34,581 nucleotides of DNA. It comes from Deltaproteobacteria bacterium (GTDB lineage: Bacteria > Desulfobacterota > RBG-13-43-22). A model generated the notes under the pieces. It was not told the DNA's origin and did not search any database. It saw nothing but the letters and a program-made list of their open reading frames with translations. Made by a program: the position numbers and the translations under genes. The stretch spans positions 1-34,581 of the forward strand of contig JACRBX010000316.1 in NCBI GenBank assembly GCA_016219225.1, written 5' to 3'. Below are positions 1 through 9,040 of this stretch, in pieces. How positions within the stretch are numbered: position 1 is the first letter of the stretch; each line of letters opens with the position of its first letter.

Positions 1-420
1 CTGGATATAAGTCAGCCACTTCTTGAAACGCTCAAAATAATCCGTGCCGTATTTCTGGTCGATTTCATAGGTCACCGAATAGGTGGCATTGATACCGTCC
101 AACCCCACACAACGTTGAAAGCAGGACCCGGTCTTCCGGCCCAGGGCACGCAGCAATTTGGCTTTTTTAATTAAATCTTCCACATTCTGGTGGATATGGG
201 TGAAGCGGCTGATGGTCTCACCGGTCAAATGGGAGGTGACTGTCGCCAGGTCCTTATATTCCGGATCATTGGCCAGGGCATAAGTCATGGCTGCGGCCCG
301 CACATGGGGGGCCGTGGCCGGATGACGGGTGACATCCTTGATTCGCTTGCCTTTGTAATAGATCAAATGGTCCAACGTACTCAAGCTTTTGATATAATCC
401 TGAGTTGTTTTCATCTTCAT
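1..420 (-). CDS. abfD: 4-hydroxybutyryl-CoA dehydratase / vinylacetyl-CoA isomerase, N-terminal part (runs off the window)
   Basis: The first 140 codons are present; the gene continues past the left edge. The family converts 4-hydroxybutyryl-CoA to crotonyl-CoA using FAD and a [4Fe-4S] cluster. The segment KTGSCFQRCVG places cysteines at residues 100 and 104, matching the two N-terminal cluster ligands (C99 and C103) of the Clostridium aminobutyricum enzyme. The stretches AAAMTYALANDPEY and TYEIDQKYGTDYF also fit AbfD. The related flavin hydroxylase HpaB lacks these cysteines, so the dehydratase reading is preferred. The ATG has a good AGGAG site about 10 bases upstream. It is the last gene in view of the catabolic array, 117 bases after gldA. 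The remaining ligands (a His and a Cys) lie outside the window, and homologues acting on other hydroxyacyl-CoAs cannot be excluded. Confidence 0.85.
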   Translation of the reverse strand, partial: MKMKTTQDYIKSLSTLDHLIYYKGKRIKDVTRHPATAPHVRAAAMTYALANDPEYKDLATVTSHLTGETISRFTHIHQNVEDLIKKAKLLRALGRKTGSCFQRCVGLDGINATYSVTYEIDQKYGTDYFERFKKWLTYIQ

Positions 421-537
421 TACCGATTATCTCCTTGAATTTATGTCAATATTATCTTGAGACAGTTAATATTACTCTATGATTACCATTAAGACTGTCA
501 TCGAGGTCATTGTATTACGCCAAATATGCATCTTAGA

Positions 538-1641
538 TTAAATTGCTTTAACCTTATATTTACGTCCCAAGGCATCTGCTGCAACGATAGCGGCATAGGT
601 CATGTTTTGATCAACTGCAAAAGATTCGTTGTGGATAAACTGCCCTTCTGCACAAGCTGCTTCAGCGACCATCATAAGATCCTTGCGACTAAGATTATCA
701 TAGCTCAGATCTCCCAATGTGACGGGAAGCCCAACATCGACACAGAACTTCATTACTTCTTCAAGTTGACTTGTAGGGCTGTTCTCAAGAATCAACTGAA
801 CCAACGTACCGAATGCAACATATTCTCCATGCCAGTTTTTGTGATGATCATCCAGCACGGTAAAACCGTTGTAAATTGAGTGAGCACATGCGCAGCCATT
901 ACTCTCAAAGCCAACGCCACTCAAATAGATATTTGCTTCCACCACATTTTCAACAGCATTCGTTACAACCTTTTTTTCCGCTGCCAATTTGGCTTTCAAA
1001 CCATCCTGAATAAGAATATCATAGCAGAGCTTGGCAAGGGCCAACGCTGCTTTGGTTGATTTGCCTCCCGCAAAATTCTTGGTATCGCTTTTTGCGCAGG
1101 CCATGGCCTCAAAATACGTCCCCAATGCGTCCCCCATCCCCGCTACTAAAAACCTTATCGGGGCATTGGCAATAATACCCGTATCTACCAGGACAATTTC
1201 TGGATTTCTTGGAAGGGCGACCCACCAGTCAAATACGCCCTTGTCAGTATAGATGACAGATAGGGAACTGGTAGGCGCATCTGTAGAGGCTATTGTGGGC
1301 ACAATAACCAAGGGGCTTTTTACATAGTAGACAATTGCTTTGGCAGTATCAAGTGCTTTCCCTCCACCTAAACCCACAACCACATCACAATTATTTGCCT
1401 GAAATATTTCCTTCAGTCTGCTTATTTCAGTATTGGAACACTCACCATTGAATTTCTCGAACACCAGTTTTGCACCACTATCCTTGAAGCTTTCTTCAAT
1501 GGTCCCCTTCGCGCTTGCCATAGCATTTGAACCGGCAATGAAGAAAAAAGTATTTCCCAAATGCGAAATATGATCCTTTATTCTGCTGAGTTCCCCGTCC
1601 CCCTGGATATATTTAACCGGTGATATCAATATCCTCGCCAT
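538..1641 (-). CDS. gldA: Glycerol dehydrogenase family protein, iron/zinc-dependent (GldA-like)
   Basis: This is a 367-residue protein, the same length as E. coli GldA, and it aligns with it from memory almost end to end. Shared landmarks are SPVKYIQGDGE at the start, the NAD-binding GGGKALDTAKA, PTIASTDAPTSSLSVIYTD and ANIYLSGVGFESNG. The expected metal ligands are present: Asp in AGMGDALGTYFEA, His in CACAHSIYNGF and His in NWHGEYVAFG. An upstream in-frame codon would add 17 residues, but AAAGGAGA lies just before the ATG chosen here. The family oxidises glycerol to dihydroxyacetone with NAD+; relatives reduce other small oxo or hydroxy compounds. Its position between glcDF and an abfD-like gene suggests a hydroxyacid or diol of this pathway may be the real substrate. 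That last point is inference. Confidence 0.9.
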   Translation of the reverse strand: MARILISPVKYIQGDGELSRIKDHISHLGNTFFFIAGSNAMASAKGTIEESFKDSGAKLVFEKFNGECSNTEISRLKEIFQANNCDVVVGLGGGKALDTAKAIVYYVKSPLVIVPTIASTDAPTSSLSVIYTDKGVFDWWVALPRNPEIVLVDTGIIANAPIRFLVAGMGDALGTYFEAMACAKSDTKNFAGGKSTKAALALAKLCYDILIQDGLKAKLAAEKKVVTNAVENVVEANIYLSGVGFESNGCACAHSIYNGFTVLDDHHKNWHGEYVAFGTLVQLILENSPTSQLEEVMKFCVDVGLPVTLGDLSYDNLSRKDLMMVAEAACAEGQFIHNESFAVDQNMTYAAIVAADALGRKYKVKAI

Positions 1642-1868
1642 TATTATTTTCTCCTTTCTTTTTAATCTTTTAACAATGCCTTGATTTTGCAAAAGTGTCG
1701 GAGGTTCTAGATTCGAGACGTCCGGGATAAAGCTGTAAAAGTATACCGCGAGATCTGGACAACGAAGAAAATGCGGCCTCCCAGACTTTCCCGAAGGGTA
1801 AAAATTGATCGATAATTTCCTTGATGCTGGACTTCACCCTATGAGAACGTTTATAAAACAAAACTCTT

Positions 1869-3020
1869 TTACTGTGTTCCGGACCCACGGATTTTTTTAT
1901 TTCGGCCGTTGGCTCTTTCCAGGAGATGATTGATAAATTCGGGAATATTATAGATTTCCAGAGGCTGTTTCCGTAGCTTGGAATATCTCGTTTTGGCATT
2001 GGATAGATTTTGAACGCAGGAATTGCAACTGGTCAATAAAATATCCGCTCTGCATTCTATGGCCTCTTCCAGGCGGGCGCGAGCCAAAGCGATGGAGTTG
2101 GAGGGATAAGCTCCGCGCATACCTCCTCCCGCACCACAACAAAGGGAATCGCCCCGATTGTGAGTCATTTCAACATAGTCAGGTGTAATTTTTTGGATGA
2201 TCTCCCGGGGCTCTTCATAAATTCCGGAATGTCGTCCCAGGTCGCAGGGATCATGGTAGGTCAACCGCTTTTCCGTAGTTACTCCGAAATCGATATCTTT
2301 CAAAAATTGAACCAGATGGACTACTTTGATATCTTTGGTTCTTAATATCTCGTATTGCGGCAGTCTGAAAGTCCGAAAGCAATAAGGACAGGCAGTAACA
2401 ACCGTTTCTGCTCCGGTTAACAAAATCGATTGCAGGTTTTGATTAACCAAATTCTCATGAACGCGATACCCGACATCCTCCAATACACCGCTGCAGCAAA
2501 CCTCGTCCAGCAAAGTGTAGTCGATGTTCAATCGATCCAGCAGTGCCAACGTCTGCCGGGTAGAATCTATACTTCGATAGGATCCGACACAGCCGATAAA
2601 AAAGACCACTTCGGCCTTTTTATTTTTTTCTTGGCCGAAATCGGGCGGGATCATTTCTCCATATATATTGGTTTGCTTCAGAAGGATCTCATTTAACCCT
2701 TGGAAAGCGGGGTGGAAGGCGCCCAACTGCACCATATCCTTTCTGACCTGTTTAATAATTTCAGGAACATCCACCCCGGCCGGACAACTTTTGGCGCAAC
2801 GGGCACAGGTCGTACACTGGAAGAGAGTCTCAACAAGCTCCTGATCCAAGGCCACCGTACCCTCAATCACCTCTTTCAACACCAGCATTTTCCCCCTGGC
2901 GTTTAAGGCGGGACGGAGGGTTAAGCCAAAGACCGGACAGACAGCCTGGCAATACCCGCAGGAGGAGCATTTTAGGACCAACTCCCCGAATTTTTCTATA
3001 AACCTATGTCTGGGATCCAT
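1869..3020 (-). CDS. glcF: GlcF-like iron-sulfur subunit of a 2-hydroxyacid dehydrogenase
   Basis: This 383-residue protein carries two ferredoxin-type [4Fe-4S] motifs near the N-terminus (CSSCGYCQAVCP and CTTCARCAKSCP), then two cysteine-rich CCG domains (around CCSGVLEDVG and CCGAGGGMRG) as in GlcF, LldE and HdrB. It should take electrons from the flavoprotein encoded immediately upstream and pass them to the quinone pool or another carrier. Its ATG directly follows the TAA of glcD with no spacer, and the GGAGG for it lies inside the end of glcD, so the two are translationally coupled. The substrate could be glycolate, D-lactate or 2-hydroxyglutarate; sequence alone does not decide. Confidence 0.88.
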   Translation of the reverse strand: MDPRHRFIEKFGELVLKCSSCGYCQAVCPVFGLTLRPALNARGKMLVLKEVIEGTVALDQELVETLFQCTTCARCAKSCPAGVDVPEIIKQVRKDMVQLGAFHPAFQGLNEILLKQTNIYGEMIPPDFGQEKNKKAEVVFFIGCVGSYRSIDSTRQTLALLDRLNIDYTLLDEVCCSGVLEDVGYRVHENLVNQNLQSILLTGAETVVTACPYCFRTFRLPQYEILRTKDIKVVHLVQFLKDIDFGVTTEKRLTYHDPCDLGRHSGIYEEPREIIQKITPDYVEMTHNRGDSLCCGAGGGMRGAYPSNSIALARARLEEAIECRADILLTSCNSCVQNLSNAKTRYSKLRKQPLEIYNIPEFINHLLERANGRNKKIRGSGTQ

Positions 3021-4400
3021 TTAGACCTCCAAGCCCATTTTGCCTGGATTTAGAATATTATTCGGATCAAACATCTGTTTGACTTCCCTCATGACCCGCA
3101 TGGCCACCGGGCTATGTTCCAGGGGCATAAATGGAGCCTTTGCTAAACCAATGCCATGCTCCCCGGTAAGGGTCCCGCCCAAATGAATAGCCAGTTGGAA
3201 CAATTCTTCAGAGGCTTTTTCGGCCCGTGATTTTTCCTCGGCATTACGGCCGTCAAAAATAATATTGGGATGCAAATTTCCATCGCCCAGATGCCCCAGG
3301 GTAGCAATCAGGACATGGTTCCGCTCACCGATTTCCTGGGTGCCGATCAGCAATTCTGGTACTCGGCTGATCGGAACGGTCACATCCTCGGCAATCATGT
3401 TAAAGCTGAGCCGATAGAGAATTCCCCCGATTCCCCGCCGGGCTGTCCATAATTTTTCTATCTCTTCCCGGGAGTCGGCTTGGGCCACCTGGCTGGCATG
3501 GTTCTTTTTAAAAACCTCCACAACTTTTCCAATCAGATATCCGGTTTCTTCTCGGGTGTAGCCGTCCGCCTCGGCTAAAACCATGGCAGCCGCCTCCGGC
3601 AGATTCTGGCCGCCATGCCGGTTAAGCACCATTAGACATTGTTCGTCTAATATTTCGAGAACCGAGGGGGTAATGCCGGAACGCATTATTTCGCTGATGG
3701 CCTCCCCTGCGTCTTTTATCTCCTGAAATGTTGCTGAGCAGGTGGCAATAGATTTTGGTTTAGGATTGATCTTTAAAGTAATTTCGGTGATCACTCCCAA
3801 TGTCCCTTCCGAACCCACAAAGAGCCGGGTCAAATCGTACCCGGAAACGCATTTCATCGTCCTTGACCCTGTTTTGAGGATTTCACCGTCGGCTAAGACC
3901 ACTTCCAGTCCCAATACATAATCCCGGGTGGTCCCATATTTGGCCCCCCTCAATCCCCCGGCATTTGTGGCTACATTTCCGCCCAGGGTGGCTATTTTTC
4001 CGGAAGCGGGGTCCGGGGGAAAATGAAAATCATAGGGATCCAGAGCTTTTTGTAATTGGGCATAAACAACCCCGGGCTGCACCACGACCAGTCGATCCTC
4101 GATCTTGATTTCCAGGATCCGCTTCATCCGGGCCATATCAAGGACAAGCCCCCCCTTCTCGGGAACGGCCATCCCGCTTAAACCCGTGCCCGCCCCCCGC
4201 GGAACGATCGGTACCATTTCCCGGTTGGCGAGTTTGAGGATCGCCGAAACCTGCGCGGTGTTTTGCGGCCAGACTGCGCCGATTGGCCGGTGCCGGTGCT
4301 CAGAGGCATCCTTTGAATAAGAAATCAAATCAATGAGCTTGTCGGTAACATTATTCTCACTGACAATTTCTGCAAGCTTTTGTCTTAATATCTTTTCCAT
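3021..4400 (-). CDS. glcD: FAD-linked 2-hydroxyacid dehydrogenase, GlcD/D-lactate dehydrogenase type
   Basis: This 459-residue flavoprotein of the VAO/PCMH fold oxidises a D-2-hydroxyacid to the 2-oxoacid. The N-terminal FAD domain shows PRGAGTGLSGMA and GGNVATNAGGLRGAKYGTT. The C-terminal FAD-oxidase domain shows HLGDGNLHPNI and GTLTGEHGIGLAK, which carry the conserved catalytic histidines of the family. The length is usual for GlcD. It pairs with the GlcF-like protein directly downstream. The 2-oxoacid it makes could feed the oxoacid:ferredoxin oxidoreductase encoded at the other end of the array (inference). Confidence 0.9.
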   Translation of the reverse strand: MEKILRQKLAEIVSENNVTDKLIDLISYSKDASEHRHRPIGAVWPQNTAQVSAILKLANREMVPIVPRGAGTGLSGMAVPEKGGLVLDMARMKRILEIKIEDRLVVVQPGVVYAQLQKALDPYDFHFPPDPASGKIATLGGNVATNAGGLRGAKYGTTRDYVLGLEVVLADGEILKTGSRTMKCVSGYDLTRLFVGSEGTLGVITEITLKINPKPKSIATCSATFQEIKDAGEAISEIMRSGITPSVLEILDEQCLMVLNRHGGQNLPEAAAMVLAEADGYTREETGYLIGKVVEVFKKNHASQVAQADSREEIEKLWTARRGIGGILYRLSFNMIAEDVTVPISRVPELLIGTQEIGERNHVLIATLGHLGDGNLHPNIIFDGRNAEEKSRAEKASEELFQLAIHLGGTLTGEHGIGLAKAPFMPLEHSPVAMRVMREVKQMFDPNNILNPGKMGLEV

Positions 4401-4431
4401 TTCATGCTCTTCACTATCATATATTTATTTC

Positions 4432-4611
4432 TTACTTATTCGAATTATTAAAAGGAGAGATAAGGTTAAATTGATTATCAAATTCCAAAACCGACTGGGG
4501 TAAAGCGATTTCAATATCTGATCGCTTGAAGAGATCAAAGAGGCAAGTCTCTCGATATACGGTGATCCATAGCCTGTATCTCCCCCCCATCAATCCATAT
4601 CGTAATTTCTT
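4432..4611 (-). pseudogene. Possible C-terminal remnant of an MscS-type mechanosensitive channel
   Basis: The 383-base gap between glcD and the MoaD-like gene holds no intact gene. One minus-strand frame stays open from a TAG at 4612-4614 to a TAA at 4432-4434. It encodes LFDLFKRSDIEIALPQSVLEF, which resembles the C-terminal end of MscS proteins, where an amphipathic helix is followed by a G/D-I-E-I-P-x-PQ motif. There is no usable start and no pore region. I read it as a decayed gene end, on motif resemblance alone. A chance match remains possible. Confidence 0.33.
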
Positions 4612-4783
4612 CTATATCCGCCTCCAGGTCATCAGCACTTTTCTTAGCCGAAGTTCCGACTAAACTCATTTGAGTTTGAAAAAATAGAGCGGCCTATCCG
4701 GAAATTATTGGGGTTTTCTGAATTTTGTAATGAAGTAAATTACCGCTGGCCCTTACTGGACCGAAGCTATTCGGTTTGCCAGC

Positions 4784-5065
4784 TCAACCCATGCAAGCCG
4801 GGTAGTGGATCGAGATCTCGTCACGATCCTGAAGCACTGTTTCCATACTTTTCTGATAGTAGACAAACATCCGGTTTTTGGTAACCAGGACATCCCTCCT
4901 AAGTCTTGTGTTATCTTCATAAAAAAGTGTTTTTCTTTGAGATTCGGTTTTGCAAATAAATTCCAACAGATCTCGTACTGTGGCCCTGTCTGGAAGTTCA
5001 ACTTCCGTTTTTTCAAATTGAAAGGCATCTCGAAATCTGGAATGAAATTTTAACGTGATTTTCAC
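4784..5065 (-). CDS. MoaD/ThiS-like ubiquitin-fold protein without the terminal diglycine
   Basis: This is a 93-residue small protein with a GTG start. The pattern ITLKFHSRFRD, then VELPDRATVRDLLEFI, then VLVTKNRMFVYYQ and DRDEISIHYPA follows the beta-grasp layout of MoaD, the sulfur carrier of molybdopterin synthesis. Functional MoaD and ThiS end in GG, which is adenylated and thiocarboxylated. This protein ends ACMG and then stops, so the usual chemistry would be impaired. It follows the binding-protein gene of the transport operon and a perfect 12-bp hairpin. A role in pterin supply for the upstream molybdenum enzyme is tempting but unproven. Confidence 0.6.
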   Translation of the reverse strand: MKITLKFHSRFRDAFQFEKTEVELPDRATVRDLLEFICKTESQRKTLFYEDNTRLRRDVLVTKNRMFVYYQKSMETVLQDRDEISIHYPACMG

Positions 5066-5079
5066 GGCAATTCTTTCTA

Positions 5080-5116
5080 GGAACCATCCCGAATAAGATA
5101 ACTCCGGGATGGTTCC
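5080..5116 (-). other. Perfect 12-bp intergenic hairpin before the MoaD-like gene
   Basis: GGAACCATCCCG at 5080-5091 is exactly complementary to CGGGATGGTTCC at 5105-5116, with a 13-base loop. It lies between the stop of the binding-protein gene and the GTG of the MoaD-like gene. On the minus strand no T-run follows, so a classical intrinsic terminator is unlikely. A 3'-end-stabilising or attenuating stem within the operon transcript fits better. Confidence 0.55.
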
Positions 5117-5142
5117 TTCTTCCGGAAATACCCACTAAACAA

Positions 5143-6516
5143 CTACTTCACAAGAAGGTCTTTCCCGAAAACTCCATCTCCCCAGTACATATCCTCTTTA
5201 TAATACCACCCGAGATACTTAGCCTGGTTTTTATCAATGATGACGCGTGCATAATGAGGCAAAATGAGCTGATTTACATACATTTTCATTGAGGGTGCAG
5301 TCTGCGGCGTTACGAAAACCTGTCCCGGACCTCTGACACCATCAACTTTCAGCTTCAGCATTGCAGACTTGATTTTGTCGCTGTCTGTCATGGTGTTAGC
5401 ATTCTCCACCGCTTTAGCGAGGAACAACATCTGATCATATCCGTTATCCTCCAAAAGGCCAGGGAGACGCTTATGCTTGGCCTGCATTTTATTGATAAAT
5501 TCCGCGCGCATCGGATATTTTTGAGCTACTTCAAGCGGCATATCCTGGCCGGTGGACAAGCTGCCTTTCAAGCTGATCCCTTCTTTCCATAACGGATCTA
5601 TGACATGGCCCCAGTTGAAGTCGTCATTGGTATTAACGAGCAGTAAGTTGCCATTAGGTCCAAAGTCATATCCCATTTCTTTAAGCGCCCGACATAATTT
5701 AAGGGTATCTTCGTAGATATAAAGACCGACGTAGATGATGTCGGGTTTGCTGGCCATCATCCGCTGCACATAGGGGGTCACATCGGTGGTTCCAATAGGA
5801 TACATAGTCCCGCCAACGTACGTCAATCCCTGACTTTTGCCGAAAGTTTCAATCGCTGCTTTGGCGCCAAGATCGGCATAAACGCAGTACATTTCATCCC
5901 TTCCGTAATAGGCCACTTTCTTGTTTTTGAAAACGTACCGTTTATCAACTGCCGGATCAATACCGGCCTTCTTCAACTTTTCAGGTTTATCGGTTAACAG
6001 CCTCACAAGAGAGACGGATTCAGTCCAACCCGAGTCACCTAGCAGTACCCCGTATTTTTTCCCCAGAAACACACCAGGATAAGAAGCGACAGCCGCAACT
6101 ACAAATACCTTCTTCTTTTCAGTAATCTGCTGACAAGCTTCTATAGCTTCGTTCATTCTGAGGCCAACAATTACTTTGACTTTGTCCTTATTGATCAATG
6201 AGTATGTGGCGTCTATTGCCTTCTTGGGGCTGGCTTCATCATCGAAATAAATTACTTCAATGGGCCGTTTCTTCCCCTGAACCATTACACCTCCATTTTT
6301 ATTTAAGTCCGCAAGGGCGATTTCAATTCCATCTTTTTCAAGAAGGCCCATGGCTGCCATTGGCCCACTTAGGGTTAGGATCGCTCCGACCTTGAATGTT
6401 TCCGGTTGTTTCTCTGCCGCCGTGGCATTTTTCACTAAATACAGGGGGCACAGCACCATTGCCAATACAAGTAGTCCTGCCAAACAATGTCTCCACTTTT
6501 CAATTTTAACGCACAT
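5143..6516 (-). CDS. Periplasmic substrate-binding protein of a Liv-type ABC transporter
   Basis: This 457-residue protein of the type I periplasmic-binding fold (Peripla_BP_6, LivK-like) starts with a signal peptide: a basic n-region, the hydrophobic stretch CLAGLLVLAMVLCPLYLV and a probable cleavage after NATA. The mature start TFKVGAILTLSGPMAAMG is typical of the family. At 457 residues it is longer than LivK (about 370), as seen in binding proteins for aromatic or organic acids. It is the last member of the livHMGF group, 107 bases after livF. The ligand is probably the compound degraded by this gene array rather than a branched-chain amino acid; that is inference from context. Confidence 0.88.
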   Translation of the reverse strand: MCVKIEKWRHCLAGLLVLAMVLCPLYLVKNATAAEKQPETFKVGAILTLSGPMAAMGLLEKDGIEIALADLNKNGGVMVQGKKRPIEVIYFDDEASPKKAIDATYSLINKDKVKVIVGLRMNEAIEACQQITEKKKVFVVAAVASYPGVFLGKKYGVLLGDSGWTESVSLVRLLTDKPEKLKKAGIDPAVDKRYVFKNKKVAYYGRDEMYCVYADLGAKAAIETFGKSQGLTYVGGTMYPIGTTDVTPYVQRMMASKPDIIYVGLYIYEDTLKLCRALKEMGYDFGPNGNLLLVNTNDDFNWGHVIDPLWKEGISLKGSLSTGQDMPLEVAQKYPMRAEFINKMQAKHKRLPGLLEDNGYDQMLFLAKAVENANTMTDSDKIKSAMLKLKVDGVRGPGQVFVTPQTAPSMKMYVNQLILPHYARVIIDKNQAKYLGWYYKEDMYWGDGVFGKDLLVK

Positions 6517-6623
6517 AGCACGCTCCTTTTAAATTCTTCCCCTCTATTGATTTGGGGAATTTTTTAAATATTTAAAAGCTCCACCTGATAAAGATATACG
6601 TTGCTCAGCAATACACCATACTC

Positions 6624-7328
6624 TCAGGCACCCAAATAGGCCTTCCTTATTTCTTCTTCCCTGGACATTAGATTATCCGTTGTTCCTTCTGCGACGATTC
6701 TTCCATTCGAAATGACGTAACCTCGTGTGGCCGAACCCAAGGCAAATTTGGCATTTTGCTCCACAAGCAACACTGTCAAACCTAATTGAACCAAATGTTT
6801 TATGGTTGTTGCAAGATTCTTGACAATTATTGGAGCCAAACCCAAACAAGGCTCATCCATGATCAACAACTTGGGATCATTCATTAAGGCTCGGCCAACA
6901 ACCAGCATGGATTGTTCTCCCCCGCTTAAAGTCCCTCCTTTCTGTTTTGATCTTTCTTGCAATCTTGGGAATATTTGAAAAATTTCGTCCAATTTCTTTT
7001 TGTTACTTTTGGTATCATGAACATAGCCGCCCACCAGAAGATTTTCCAAAACCGTCATTTCATAAAATACCTTGCGTCCTTCCGGTACTTGTGAAATACC
7101 CAAACGCACGATATCGGATGTAGGCAGGCCTTTCAAATCTTTACCTTCAAAAGCTACTCTCCCACTTCCAATATTTATCAACCCGCAAATGCTCCGCAGA
7201 AGAGTTGATTTTCCAGATCCGTTAGGGCCAAACAAGGATACTATTTCGCCTTTTTCAACAGTCAGATCCAGACCGTGCAAAACCTCTGTTTTTCCATATC
7301 TTACAAAGATATTCTTAATGGTCAGCAC
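6624..7328 (-). CDS. livF: Branched-chain-type ABC transporter ATP-binding protein LivF
   Basis: This 234-residue ABC ATPase has Walker A GPNGSGKST, signature LSGGEQSML, and Walker B LLIMDEPCLGL. A longer frame extends upstream into livG, but the GTG at 7328 (giving VLTIKNIFVRYG) matches the usual LivF start and length. It overlaps or abuts the livG stop within ATGATGTG, indicating translational coupling. It forms the nucleotide-binding heterodimer with LivG. Confidence 0.92.
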   Translation of the reverse strand: MLTIKNIFVRYGKTEVLHGLDLTVEKGEIVSLFGPNGSGKSTLLRSICGLINIGSGRVAFEGKDLKGLPTSDIVRLGISQVPEGRKVFYEMTVLENLLVGGYVHDTKSNKKKLDEIFQIFPRLQERSKQKGGTLSGGEQSMLVVGRALMNDPKLLIMDEPCLGLAPIIVKNLATTIKHLVQLGLTVLLVEQNAKFALGSATRGYVISNGRIVAEGTTDNLMSREEEIRKAYLGA

Positions 7329-7329
7329 A

Positions 7330-8097
7330 TCATTCTCCCAGATATACTTCGGATACCTTTTTACTACTGATAATCTCCGAAGGAGTCCCTTCGCAGACAA
7401 GTTCGCCAAAATTTAGAACCATCACCCTGTCCGCTACACTCATGACCGCCTCTAAGTTATGATCTATCAGCAATATGGATGTCCCCGCTGTTTTTGTTTT
7501 TCTCATCAAATCCAAAACCTCTTGTGATTCAGATTGGTTTAGTCCAGCCAGCGGCTCATCCAACAGCAACAATTTAGGCTCAGATGCCAACGCAGACGCG
7601 ACGGCCACTCTTTTTTTGTCAATAATGGATAATTCATTTACCGGCCTATTCATGTATTTGCTGTTAAAATTGACGAACTTTAAAACGTCTTTGAGTATGT
7701 TTGATGCACGTTCATCGGTTTCTCTTTGGCTTCTATTGATAGAAATGAGACTCAAAATATTCCTTAGACCTGTTTTGACCCGCGACGAATGGCCGATAAT
7801 TATATTATCTGCGGCCGTGAGATTTTCAAAAACAGTAAGAGTCTGAAAGGTTCTTGCTATCCCCAATTTGACGATATCATGTCGGGGTAAGCCATCAAGG
7901 CTTCTTTGGCAAAAAACCACATGACCTTTGTCTGGCTTTATAAAATTGGTTAGCAGGTTGAGCAAAGTGGTTTTTCCTGCTCCATTCGGTCCGATCAAAG
8001 CTAAAATAGTCGCTTTCTCGATTTCGAAACTGACCTCCCTTATTGCATTTAGGCCTCCAAACGATTTACAAAGATTTTCCGCTTTAAGTAGGATCAT
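7330..8097 (-). CDS. livG: Branched-chain-type ABC transporter ATP-binding protein LivG
   Basis: This 255-residue ABC ATPase has Walker A GPNGAGKTT and Walker B LLLLDEPLAGL. The signature region reads VNELSIIDKKRVAVA in place of canonical LSGGQ, so the C-loop is degenerate: LSIIDKKR. The last residues (VSEVYLGE) are typical of LivG. It overlaps livM by 14 bases and is followed at once by livF. With LivF it powers uptake by the LivH/LivM channel. Confidence 0.9.
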   Translation of the reverse strand: MILLKAENLCKSFGGLNAIREVSFEIEKATILALIGPNGAGKTTLLNLLTNFIKPDKGHVVFCQRSLDGLPRHDIVKLGIARTFQTLTVFENLTAADNIIIGHSSRVKTGLRNILSLISINRSQRETDERASNILKDVLKFVNFNSKYMNRPVNELSIIDKKRVAVASALASEPKLLLLDEPLAGLNQSESQEVLDLMRKTKTAGTSILLIDHNLEAVMSVADRVMVLNFGELVCEGTPSEIISSKKVSEVYLGE

Positions 8098-9037
8098 CGC
8101 TTATTGTCCGGCTTAAAATAGTTTTTAACAAACCTGCAATCCCGCCCCTGAGATAGAGCATCACCAATACAATGATCAACCCATACGCCACCATGCGCCA
8201 ATTACCCAGCACTTCTAAATAGAGCGACAATGTAATAAGAAGGTAAGCTCCGAAGAAGGGTCCTATGAGACTGGCCAGCCCGCCGATAATGATAATGGTT
8301 ATGAATTCCGTAGACCCGGCCATGGCAAAGGAACCCGGATCAATATGACCCAGGTAAAAGCCATAGAGCACTCCTCCTAATCCAGCAAGGAGGCATGTTA
8401 AGGCAAAGCACTGGGATTTTCTCGCGTTAACGTTAACTCCAAGGGATTCCGCTAAGGACTCATTTTCTCGTATGGCAATCAGTTCCTTACCGAACTGTGA
8501 CTTTACGAGCAAGGCAATACCGCTTACAACCAGGAGTACCATGAAATGAATGAAGTAGTACCAATGAATTAATTCGAATTCCAAATCATATAAACCTGGT
8601 ATGATGATCCCTGCCCTAGGGAGGTTGAGTCCCATAAATCCACCGGTGACCGGAGACCAGTTATAATAAATGGAATAAAATATTTCTCCTAAAATAAGCG
8701 TCCCGATTGAAAAATATATGCCTGACAATCTAAGAATTGCCACTCCCAACAAGAGGGCAAAAAAAGCCGTCAAAATGGGAGCCACCGCTAAGCCCACCCA
8801 GAATGAAACTCCAAAGCGTTGCGCTAAAACTGCAGAGATATAGGCCCCTATCCCCACAAATGCGGCATTCCCAAAGGATACATACCCCATATACCCGGTA
8901 AGCAGATTCAACCCCGATGCTATGATAATCAAAACCCCGGTTATGGTCATCAAATGAACAATATTTTCCGGGGCGATGGCTGGAATAGCGGCATAACCCA
9001 AAAGGATAATCCCGATGATGAGGTTCTTTTTATTCAA
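8084..9037 (-). CDS. livM: Branched-chain-type ABC transporter permease LivM
   Basis: This 317-residue integral membrane protein has about eight to nine hydrophobic segments. It contains the family stretches SGLNLLTGYMGYVSFGNAAF and AIRENESLAESLGVN, the latter being the cytoplasmic coupling region that contacts the ATPases. The start is a TTG just after the livH stop, with GGGGAATGA as a plausible ribosome site. It forms the translocation channel with LivH. Confidence 0.92.
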   Translation of the reverse strand: MNKKNLIIGIILLGYAAIPAIAPENIVHLMTITGVLIIIASGLNLLTGYMGYVSFGNAAFVGIGAYISAVLAQRFGVSFWVGLAVAPILTAFFALLLGVAILRLSGIYFSIGTLILGEIFYSIYYNWSPVTGGFMGLNLPRAGIIIPGLYDLEFELIHWYYFIHFMVLLVVSGIALLVKSQFGKELIAIRENESLAESLGVNVNARKSQCFALTCLLAGLGGVLYGFYLGHIDPGSFAMAGSTEFITIIIIGGLASLIGPFFGAYLLITLSLYLEVLGNWRMVAYGLIIVLVMLYLRGGIAGLLKTILSRTISDDPT

Positions 9038-9040
9038 AGC

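Noticed and set aside
1670-1999. 109-codon frame overlapping the end of the glcF-like gene
   Set aside because: It lies across the well-supported glcF C-terminus in another frame, has no ribosome site and no recognisable motif; treated as a shadow.
4753-5028. 91-codon minus-strand frame overlapping the MoaD-like gene
   Set aside because: The overlapping MoaD-like frame has a clear fold pattern, while this one has low-complexity composition and no family resemblance.
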